Part shown: positions 9,690-21,600 of the stretch, in pieces
Layout: every line of letters begins with the position of its first letter
Numbering within the stretch: the first letter of the stretch is position 1
From: Plumapathes pennacea
Taxonomy: Eukaryota; Cnidaria; Anthozoa; Antipatharia; Myriopathidae
Direction: 5' to 3'
NCBI GenBank assembly: GCA_964036295.1
Contig: OZ038466.1
Location: forward strand, 10,070,001-10,134,000
Length of the DNA stretch: 64,000 nucleotides
Notes under the pieces: model-generated
The model's input: only the letters and a program-made list of their open reading frames with translations
The model's database searches: none
Told to the model about the DNA's origin: nothing
Made by a program: the position numbers and the translations under genes

Positions 9690-12600
9690 GTGGGTATAAT
9701 AAATAATACTGATTTTAAAACATATCACGTAGATTTCGGCTTGATATGAAGGGTTTACAGTGCCCCTGGATATTTCTTGTTTTCGATCTATTCAAGTATT
9801 TCAACGGTGTCTTCTTCGATCAGCATTTCAATACAGCGTATGGGTTAGACAGCCGGTGAATTAATCGACTGCATCGGAAGCCGAAGTGCGCTGTTTATTA
9901 TCAATGCGAATCTGATCGGATTTGTTCTTTGATGGCCGATGGTCTGGTTATAATTGCGCGATGTAGCACACTGTATTAACACGAACTTCACAAGATACAT
10001 GTTCAGTACATATTTGTGTTCAGCGCTTCCGGTCAGTTCAGCCTGACAGCAACACTTATAAACACTGTGGGCCCGGTCGCACTAGAAATTTTAGTCGATG
10101 ATAACTGAGCATCGAGAGCAATACGACCGCTTCTTCAATGTTCGGTAACAACTTGCTGGCATATATTTCTGGTGGCAAGCGCTGTTTGCACTCCAAAAGA
10201 TGCACATGTTGATTTTAACATCGTTAAAGTTACGAGTGCGACCGGAGCCTTATCCTTGGCCACACCGGAAAAAGATAAAGATCCGAGTCACGTCGGCATC
10301 GCAGAAGTCATGTCATGTCCACGCTGCTTTCTGAGCCACTTAGATATCTTACCTCTCTGGTAGTGGTCTTTATCTTTGTGTGGTTCTTCATGTCTGACAT
10401 ATTGGAGCTATCCCGCAACGTTGCACGCTGGGTGAAACTACTGTCTGCATGCCGACGGAATGTAGACACGCCGGATATCAATATGGGTTCAGTATTTCTT
10501 GAGTTTTCGTATATATTTTTGTTCTTTGGTTATAAGGAATAAACGCTGTAGTTTGTCAGTTCGCAGAAGCTTTCTGATTCTAGCAAATTTAAAACGCTTA
10601 TCTTGGGTAGTAATTCCACGATGATGGATATATATACGAGAGATCCTGGCCTGAAACGTCCTTAAAAAATATTTGATAATGTGATCAACTTTGTACGTCG
10701 GTCTTGTCAAGCACAAGAGTCCTTACTTCGCAGTGAAAGCAAACTCAAGTACAACGATCAAAGCATTCCCATACTTCCCTATCCCCTTATGATTGCGTTT
10801 TCACAGGCGCAGGTGCTTGCGTTGCTCGTGAAAATCATATAAATATAGATGGTCACGACAAACTGATGAGAAAGTTATTTTTACACGACTCGCCACCCTT
10901 GTATTCCTCTATTGATACAAATAAGACCGAACCTGAAAATAGAAAAATCTTAACTTTTCTTGTTCAATTCTCACAGAGTGCTTTTCCTGGAGCAAAACGC
11001 CGCCTGCACCAGTGACCCTCGGGGCACCTGCTAATTTATCATGGACCTTCAATCTGTCGCCAGAGGAGAAAAAACGAGCGGACGTGTTTTCACTAATCAT
11101 ATGGGAACAAGAAAAATACCTCTACAGTGACGAGTGGCTGGTCTTGGCCATCAAACAGCCCATAGTTCATATTTCTCGCGTTGTCAGAAAGGACAAAGCG
11201 GTTACAGTGTTTGATGACAAATCTGCATCTTTGATGTTGGGTAATATAACAGTTACGGACCTGACTCGTTTCCGGTGTACGTTCTTCAGTTCCTTCGCAG
11301 CGCCCAAGAGCATCATTCAACTGAGCATTCCTGGTGAGTGAAGAGATTTTAAACTCAAGTCTCCCAACTTGAGACAGAGAAATTGCAAGGCTCGTGTTAG
11401 GAGAAAGTATAGTTTGATCACCTGCGTAGTACTCGACATGATATCACTGCATGTGTTATTCTGTGTTGCGACCCTTTGTCAGTGCAGTGCAGGATAGTGT
11501 AGTGTAGTGCAGTTTGGTGTTGTGCAGGCTAGCGCACGGTGAGGTGTAATGTAGGTTTTGATATAGTTTAGGGCAGTGTAGTGCTATCTGGTGTGGTTTG
11601 GTTTAGAGGAGTGTAGTGGTGCGGTGTGATGGTCTGTAGTGGTGTTGTGAAGTCTGGCATAGTGTAGTGCTTTGTGATGTGGTGTGGCTTAGAGACTGTG
11701 TAGTAGTGCGGTGTTGTGATCTGTAGCGGTGTGATGGTCTATAGTGGTGTGGTGAAGTATCATGGCATAGTGTAGCGCAGAGCTACGTTCTGTTGTGGCA
11801 TATGCTGCTTCTGGAATAGTTACTTCGACTGTGTTATATCTTATAAGGAGTAAATGTATTTGATGACTCAATCAGAGTTTTCAGCTCCTCTTGGTACGAT
11901 AGAAATGGTACGATAAAAATGGCACACAACGGAGCGCAATCATGTAACACAACGATAAATACGTGCCTCTGAATTCATATTATAAACCCACTGTGGTCAT
12001 TGGTTCATTACAGGTCACTATTAACAATAGTAACAAAATTTAAACTAGTTCCGGCACACAATGCGTATCTTATTCTCGTGCTCTTGTTGTTAATTGATCA
12101 AACCGGTTTATTCCAGACGAACCAGTTAGAGTGCGAATCGTGGACGGTCCATCTCAAGCGCAAGGCCGAGTGGAACTATACCGCAATGGATTCTGGGGCA
12201 CAATATGCAGCGATAGCTGGGATGTCCTGGACGCAACAGTGGTGTGTCGCATGTTGGGGTACAAGGGCGCTTGGTCGGTCACTGCACCCGCCCAATACGG
12301 GCAAGGCAGCGGCCCAGTGTGGCTAGACAGACTCGCTTGTAAAGGAAGCGAAGCATCCATCCTGGAATGCCCTCATGGAGACTGGGGGAAAACAAAATGT
12401 GATCATTCCAAAGACGCCGGACTCCTGTGCAGTGGAACTCCAACACAGAAGCCACCGACGCAACCTCGACCAAAGTCATCTGTTCAACCCCAACCAAAAC
12501 TGTCAACACACACAGTGGGCGCGCCCACACTGCAGCCTCGACCAACGTCATCTGTGCGATATCAGGCAGTATCGTCGATACCACTTCAGCCGACCTCTAG

Positions 12601-15600
12601 GAACTCTTTCTCTGCAAGTGTTGTTCAACCCACACCAGCTCTGGTCAGGTCCAGCACACAGGGCACTCAGTCGACCGTGAGAGATGTGTCACCGAGTCTG
12701 TCGTCTGCAACTAGCGCAAGTGTAACAGTTATTCCACAAGGTGAGGCACCCGAGAGATTGATACACACAGATAATGATAGATATGATTGTTTGATAATAG
12801 ATACAGAAAAATAGCTACTGTAGTTAGATTCTTGTTCCCTTCCGTAACCTGTCTCTGTTCTTTTCGGTAACCTTAATCCCCAATGTAACCTCACTATAGT
12901 TACAAATAGGAACATATTCCCTTTTAGTACAAACTTGCTTGTCCTAACCTAGTTCCCTAATGTAAGTAACCTCAAATAATTACAAAAAGGAGCATGTTTC
13001 CTATTATAACTTGCTCTTTCTTTTTGTACCTTGACCTGTGTTACGACAGGGAACCACTTTTCTTGTTTTTCCCTTTGGTAACCTCATAGTTTTAATCGTA
13101 ACCCAATGTTCTTTTGTATATTTCAACCAATAAAAAGATACACGACCAAGTTAATGTTGCTAAAAAGACAACTAAAACAGATAGACAAATTGACAGATAA
13201 ATGGATGGATAGATAGATAAATTCGTCGAGTTATTGTAAGATCCGAGAAGTAATTTGCTCCTAATCGTTCATCTCTAGGATCGATGCGCATAGTTGGCCC
13301 TGCAGAATCTTTTGGCCGAGTCGAGATCTACTACAACGACACATGGGGAACAGTTTGTGACGACTTCTGGGATCTAAAAAACACTAAAGTGGTGTGTCGT
13401 GCACTTGGCTTCCAGTATGCGTGGACTATGCTTTCTTATGGGAAATATTTGAAAGATAACAATGTAGACGCAGACTTCTATGGTAAAGGGCCAATATGGT
13501 TGGACGATGTGAACTGCACAGGAAACGAAAACTCGTTGTCTGAGTGTCATCACAGAGGCTGGTTGGCTCATAACTGCTATCATAACGAAGACGCCGGGGT
13601 TTATTGCGGTAACACTCCAAAGCCTTCAGACACACCCACATTTGTGATACCTTCCCCTTCCGTCAAGCCGCAAAAGGGTACGTAAGTCGTCTCTGAAGCT
13701 ACCACTCACTGAGAGCGCCCAAATAGCGTAAAATTCCTCATAAAAGCCTCCCCGAAGAGAACCTACGAAACAAATCTCTACGATAATTAGCTCGACCCCC
13801 CCCCCCCCCCTCCCCTCTTCCCCAAATACTAACCCATGAGCTTATTTGAGGTTTAGCATTCAAATACCTGCAATGGTCCGTCAATTTGTTGACTCATTAT
13901 TGAGAGTGGGCCAAGTGGAAATGCCAACTGGTAATGTTGAACCGAGCGTTGGTAGAATCTTCATATGAAGAGAAACAGAGGAAGGGGAAGAAAAATACAT
14001 TGGACAAATAATAACAACTATTTTCTCCCAGGAAATGTATAGAATATGTGTATAGAATATGAAGCACGTAAATGCTAGAACTTAAAATTCTTGGTCAATT
14101 TGTTTCACTCACAGGCGTTCAGGTTCGACTGGCACAGGGCTCCTCATCATGGGATGGAAGGGTGGAGATCTATTACGAGGGAGCCTGGGGCACAGTATGT
14201 GATGACGATTGGGACGTACGTGATGCACACGTGATCTGTCGCATGTTAGGCTCGCCCGGTGCTGCGTATCCAAATTGCAGCTGGTGCCCCGAGGGATCTA
14301 GTTCCCAGAGAGTGTTGCTGGACGAAGTCTGGTGTAGCGGACAGGAGAGGTCCATAGCTGAGTGTTCACTTCTCGGGTGGGGCATCCATAACTGTGAACA
14401 CAGCGAAGATGTTGGAATTGTTTGTCGTCCTCCGCCTCCAAGTGAGTACAAGGAAGACAATGACGTCATCTATTGGTTTACAGTGCAATTTTGAGTATTG
14501 ATTGCGATAAAACTAGAACATGGAAAGTGAACAAAAATCCTCAAATCTTTTTTTACGCTTCTTCACTTTTCTTGGGGTTACTCGTGCATGATTATCTACG
14601 TGTAACAATTCTCCGAACACTTATCATAAAAACGTATGAATGACAAAATGAGATTTGATTGTTTCATCAGCTTTAATTTGAGGAAGCTATCAAATTCCAG
14701 GTTCTCCCTAATAAATTGTATATCTTTGGTAAGAGAATCAAAAGAGAAAATTGATGATCGCAGTCATATTGACGTCCAATCTTCAGCAGTGACTGCTTGA
14801 TGAACGATTAGTTTCGGTTATGTTTGATTGAACGAAGCTAAACGATGAGAGAATCAGTTCAAAATCTGAATCAGAAGTTAGCGAGTGCGCGTGTGTATGT
14901 TTACTCGACTCTGACTGTTTATCTCCTACAGTAAATCACTCTATTTATTCATTACTCACAGAAATCGACGTGCGGCTGCGAAACCCCATTGGAGGTTATG
15001 TTAGTAGAGGTCTGGTGGAAGTGTACTATCGCGGTAGCTGGGGCACCGTGTGTGATAACAACTGGGACAACCAAGATGGCGAGGTGGTTTGCCGCATGCT
15101 GGGTTACCCGGGTGTACTGGCAGTGGGCACTCTCGGGGGTGGTGCAGGGGCGATTCTGTTAGATCAAGTAAACTGTACAGGCAATGAACAGTCGCTTGTC
15201 GAATGCAGACACAATGGGTGGGGCAAACACAGCTGTACTCATGACCAGGACGCCGGAGTCGTCTGCGACAATACCGCTGTCGTCCAAGCTAAAGGTGAGG
15301 AGGTCTATCAGGCTTATACCCCAACCGGCGGTATTTCTGCGCCGCGATCCTGCCCATATGACCACGGGCGCCGAAATACCGATGGCTGGGCACTGTATTT
15401 TAGAGTTCAGTAATAGTTTGTTTCAGAGATGCCTGTTGTCTCTATTTGAATGCGATGATTAGTACGAAACCTTCCACGCTCATCTGTCATGCAAATCAAA
15501 CTCATTTTCATAAGAAAGGTTTGGTACCAAGCCTCTCTTTGAAACAGAGGTATCAGACATCTATTATTCAAGGGGCCCTGTAAGCCAATTCAATGTTTTC

Positions 15601-18600
15601 GTTTGAACCAGGAAATGTGCAAAACGTCGAAGGCGGGTTTTTGTTTCCAAAACAGATTGAAAAAGACTGCCAATTGCTTTCGATTTTCGGGGGCCCGAAC
15701 AATGGCAGATCGAATGTTTCGATGCACAAAGGACTGTGGTTGAGAGAACCGCTTTATAAGTATGACAGATACCAAGTGCACGCGTTAAAAAAGCCGTTCG
15801 CGCACAAGCTAACAATGGGGTTTCTCACCTGATTAATACAGTATTGACCCTCTTACTGCCAAAGTTTAACTTGTCCTTTCCCTAGAAGACTTGTAGCTTC
15901 TAAGCTTTTCATTGAAAAGGTGCGACCAGTCAAATAAAAGCTCTCACATAGTACACTGTAACAGCAGTGTATACAGCCAGTGAAAGTGTCAAGTGGACAT
16001 AAAGCTTTTGCTTTTTTTTTAGTTTGATTCGGGACAGAAACATGGCAGTGGAATGGTTCATGTAGGCTTTGTGAATGTATCTTCAGGATTATATTTAGTG
16101 CCATTGATTGGCACATGAGTTGAAACATCGCTTTGCTGTTTTGATTCTGTCAGACGCTGGATGCAATTTTGACACGTGGTTTTGTCGCTGGGAGAACTCC
16201 CTTGATGACAAATTTGACTGGACGCGCGAAACTGACGGAACGCCCTCAGCGGAAACAGGTCCATCGAAAGACCACACCTCGGGTGCAGGTGCAGAAACTT
16301 GTCTTTGTTTAACTATTTGTTTTCTTCTATGTTGTAATAATTCTTTCACCGTTCTTCTATCTTATCCCTTGCTCTTCCTGTTGTACTCATTTTGCTCGTG
16401 TCCTCTCCTAATCCTCCAACTTCATTTGCTACTACTGCGGCTGCTTCTCCTTCCCCTGTTCTAACTTTCTTCCCTTCTTTCCCGACCTGTACATCAGTTT
16501 TCAGCTGTTCTACTCCCGCGTTCTCCTACACACCTCCCATCCTCCTCTTCAAGCATAAAGCCCACACTTTTCTCCTCTGTATGCTCTCCTACTGCTCCCC
16601 ATTGGTTCTTATTTTACTCCTTCTGTTCAGGACATTTCCTTTACCTCGAAGCGTCTTCATGGGACCGAGGAGATAATGCGATTCTAGTGAGCCCCCAGAT
16701 TTCCAGCAGCGGGCCACTCTGTATGACCTTTTATTACCACATGTACGGTAAAAACATCGGGACGCTACAGGTGGTATTAAATCAAACTGTGCTTTGGCAA
16801 TTGAGTGGGGAACAAGGCAACCGTTGGTACAAAGCGACAGTTCCCCTCCGCTCTACAGGTGTCTTCCAGGTTTGTACAATGAGTAAACAGATCCTGCATG
16901 TTTTCAAGTCAGAAATGAGAGGGTTCTTTTTTAATCCAGATCCAATTATGATAGGGCTAACCCTGGGCTAGTTCCATAGTGGTTTGATGTTTCTTACTTG
17001 AAAACGGCATAGTTAGGCTCGCAACACAACCTACTCAACCCCTTCTCAGTGAAAAGAGATTTTCAGGTGGTCCAGAACAAAAAAAAGAACCGCAGTTTTT
17101 GGCCAGGAGGAATGAGAGAAGTTTGAATAATTGGAGCCTGATCAATACAACATTAGTTTTCTTGAACAGGCTCGTGTGTACCTGTTCGTGTGTCTGGGTG
17201 TGCGCAATGCGCGAGTCTACGTGCGTGTACCTGATGGTTCGTGTTCCTTGGTGCACGTGTTCATTGTGCGTCTACGTCTGCGTCTAGGGCGAGTCTCATT
17301 TTGTGTGGGTGTGATATTGTGTGATAGCGTATACGTACTCATTAGCGTCTGTAGAACCATATAAAAACCTAACCTTGATTATTTATCGACAGGTTAACAT
17401 TGTTGGAGACATAGGCACTTCAGTGTTTGGGGATATTGCTATTGACGATATAGATTTCGTGGAAACTGCGAACTGTACATATGGTGCGGAGAGCGTGGGT
17501 AAGTGTGGGTAACCTCTTCTCTTAAGCTAGTACAACAGTATATTGAAGTTGAACCGCTACCTCTCGACAACGGCAACGGCAAGCAAAACGGATCCTCAAC
17601 TCCCAAAATAACCAATCCACAAAGGACACAGAACCAGCAATAAGTTTCAATATTTATGGCTTTGATAGTACGGCGTAGCAAGTATGGTCACGAAACTCGA
17701 CTCATTTCAGTCCGGTTGGGTACTCTAACTGTACTGTGACCGACTCTCGCGCATCCTTCCGTGGTGTCATCTTACACCTCTACCTTCCCATAACTGTCAC
17801 CTCCCTACAACGGCCAGTAGACGTGACCATTAAAAGGTGAAGGTTCAACTGTTTATGCGATGTGCCATTGAACAAGTCCGCTTGTGAAGAATAATTCAAC
17901 TGTGACAAAACCCATCTAACTTGCCCTATCACTAAGTGTCCATAATGTTTACTTACAGTTCCTCCCGCCATCTTGTCCATCTCGACAAATCAAACCGTCC
18001 AAGTGGGCAGTAGTGTGGTGCTGTCTTGTGTCGTTCATGGGAAGCCTTTACCCCGGGTTATCTGGAAGAAGAATGGAGTGGTCTTGCAGAGCAGTACAAA
18101 AGATACTAATTACACGATATCAAGCACGCACCTATCAGACAATGGTGCGTATGAATGCAGTGCCGTCAGCTCTGCTGGAGCAGCCTCGAGGACGACTTAT
18201 CTCACTGTGGTCGGTAAGTTATTAACCCTTTTATTCCCAAGCTCAAAATACAGATTCTCCCAACTTTCCAATATTGTGCCACTGCGCATGATTGTGACAT
18301 TTAGAGTTAAAACTCCCACTGACTCCGTAAAAAAATATATATTTCGTAAGAGTGACTTTGGTCGTCATGTAAAGTGTATATTTTTATTTCACCAGATAAA
18401 CCAAGAGGAACAACTTTAGCGTCTAACGTGTCCAATCACGCCGCAATAGAAGGAGAAACCGTGGCTATCACGTGCTCAGCGCGTGGTGTTCCCGTGCCCA
18501 ACTGTCGTCTGTCTCACGACGCGGTTCGTTTGAACATGACCGCCCCGCTCACTTACGTTATAAGAAACTTCAGCGTCCAATACGTGGGAACTTATCGGTG

Positions 18601-21600
18601 CAACTGTTCTAATACCGTCGGCAGCGAAAAGACAGCGATGGAATTAAGTTTGTACGGTAAGGCTCCGAGGAAATCAGTTAAACAGTAGCGAGCCGTACTT
18701 GAGATAGACCACACCCATCGCTCTCACTTGGCCATCTAACTCATGTATGAATACTAGGCAGGCCCGAATGCAGGCAGGCGCATACAGCACATTGGAACAT
18801 TTCTCTTTCTGTGCGAAGCGTCATTGTCCCTAGTTTCAGTGCTCAGCCTGTTTCGTTTCTTATGGCCTGGCCAAACGAGTACACATTGTGGCAGCAACAT
18901 TGTGTCCTTCAATGTTTCCAGGGTGGCAAAACGTGCACCTTGTTGCGCTCAGTGCGGACACAACAGATGTTTCTGAAGTTTTTCATAAACATTTTTTGTG
19001 TCCGCAACACTTCGTTTCGCGCGCGCTGGCAAAACGAAGCAACATCTGGGAAACATACGAGCGCTAACAATATTGCCGACACAATGTTTCCTCGTTTTAC
19101 CATGCCTTTTAGAGTCCATTTCAGAACTGAGATAAACATTCCTACACAAAAACACAAAATGGGACCATTCAAATGAAAGCTATTGAAGATTACATTCACT
19201 TGCACCATTTCTAAATTATTTTCAACTTTTTATATGTTGTATACTAGAACTGTTACAAACAATTTAAAAGTAGTAGTCCTGGTAGACTTGTAGTAGAGCA
19301 GTAATAGCAGTATTACTGTTTTAGGTTCAGTCACGGTTAATGATGAAGTGTTGCGAATTTTGTTTCAACAGTGGCGCCCGTTATCCATACTTTGGACCCC
19401 AGCGTACAGTCCTTCAACGAAACCCAGTCCCTAACTATATACTGCAACGCGAGCGGTAACCCTGCCGCTAACATTACCTGGGAGAAAGTTGGGGACAACA
19501 GTAAGGTGTTTCCTCCAGGGGAGCTTCTGCATATCCAACGAACTCAAAGAGATGATGCGGGCGCGTATCGATGCACGGCTAGCAACGGACGGGGATTCAT
19601 AGTCACGGATACAGCTGTGGCAAATCTCCAGTTCTGTAAGTATGGTCGCTAGATTTCTTTCGCCTGTGACAAAAATAGAAGCAACGTGAGTCACCCAAAC
19701 TCCGGGTTACTAGACACCGACAAGGTATCGATTAATTCAGGCTGTTATCATCCCCCCTCCCCCTCCCACCCCTGGGGCGATGTTGAGACCTTACAAAGAT
19801 GAAGAATGCAAATCTGCTCTTAAACATCTACTTAGCGTTGTTCATATTAGTTGCATTAGTTACTTGAAAGTAAAGTGTTTGTGAAGAGTAGTTGATAGGT
19901 TGTGCAGGGTATCGTGGTGGTCCAAAAAAATACGATCAGCCGCATGAACCAGTAAAACAAAACACACCTCAAGCACTCTTGCAGCCAATCAACAATAACC
20001 TCACCAGTCTCCCGTCTGCCTCTGAACTGAAGAGTAGCCAAACAATCTAACTAACCAAGTACAAACTAACCAAACAACTAAACAATTAAGCCAACTAAAC
20101 AGTGATGGCATAAACACCGTACTGCGTGACATGAGATCATGCACTGGAATATAATCTTATCATCTTTTTTTCAACAGATTCTCCGCTGATTGACCAGAGT
20201 CCGTTAAACTTGGTCGTTAACAGTTCCAGTAACGTCACCTTGTACTGTAACGCAACCGGCAAACCAAACCCTGCCATCAGATGGACAAAAGCCGGGGACA
20301 ACCAAGTTCTCGCTACTGGAGAGACGTTAGTGATTGTGAACGCTGGACGCCTCAACAGAGGTTCTTATATTTGCACCGCGACGAATGGAATAGGAAGTCC
20401 CGTTTCAGATTCTGCCTATTTAGAGGTACAATGTAAGTGTACCTTCCCGTTCCTTTTACTGACGGTACCTCGGGTCTGACAAGATGAAGTGACAAGATGA
20501 GCGAAGAAGGTTGACTAATTTCAAAACGCCCCTCTACCAATACAGGAGTGCATCGCTTTAAATTATATCTAACCTTCAGATCTTGGGCACCTATCGTGAT
20601 CAAAATGGCAAACTAAGATCTAGATCTAATCCATAATCTTGCTTTGAAAACGTCCTAAGTGGTGCATTTATTATCATCATATCGCAGACAAACCATTCTC
20701 TACGACTCTAGAAGTGGACAAAGTAAACGCCATTATACGTGGGAACGAGCGCTTCACCATGAAGTGCAAGACAGAAGCCGTCCCGGCAGCCTCGCGGTTT
20801 CACTTTTATCGCAACGGCGTTTACCTGGAAACCTCCAGCTCGGGGCAATACGTTGTTCACAAGGCCGTTGTGTCAGATGCAGGCACCTACAAGTGTGCAC
20901 CAGAGAACTTGATCGGGTTCGGAAGCAACGCCACCATCGTTATCAATATTATTGGTAAGCACTTCAGACCTTACGGTACTATCGTCGATTTCTTTTTTCT
21001 TCTCCCTTAAATATTTCACAGCCAGACGCGGCGAATTTGGCTTGACTTTCACTCCTATCCTGTCACATGAAACCTGAAGGTGTGACCACTCAAATGAAAG
21101 CTCTCGAAGAGTACATTCCAACAGCAATGCTCATGTTGCTGTTGAGCAGAGTTATTTTTTGCCTTTGCTACTATAATTTGAACCCAGAAGCACAGCAGTA
21201 AACGGGTTAAATTTACGCTACTCAGGAAGATGTAGAGCACGCGTTTGTTATACACGAGACCGGTAACCCGTACTTTCTCTCCCTATTTACAGGTCCACTC
21301 TCCATTATAAGCTTTCCTAAGAATCAGACGGTAATCGAAGGGCAGTCAGTTTCATTTTACTGCAACGCTACATCCTTTGGAGCAAACGCCGCGAACCTTA
21401 AACCTCACATAACCTGGACCAAAGTAGGGGACCAGAGTTCAACTTTTCCTTCTGGCGAAACTCTCCTATTTACAAATGTCAGCCGAGACAACGCAGGAAG
21501 GTACCAATGCCAAGCTGACAATGGTCTCGGGTTCCCTGACACGGCGACCGCGGTTTTGCACGTATTATGTGAGTATAAAGAGAAAACGAATTGCACCATT

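Noticed and set aside
16300..16630. Hydrophobic frames in a T/C-rich stretch that resemble membrane segments
   Set aside because: This is the pyrimidine-rich intron between two MAM exons, and correct splicing removes it.
18909..19208. Frames of about 100 codons on both strands
   Set aside because: They lie in a repeat-like block inside an intron, overlap each other on opposite strands, and show no domain.
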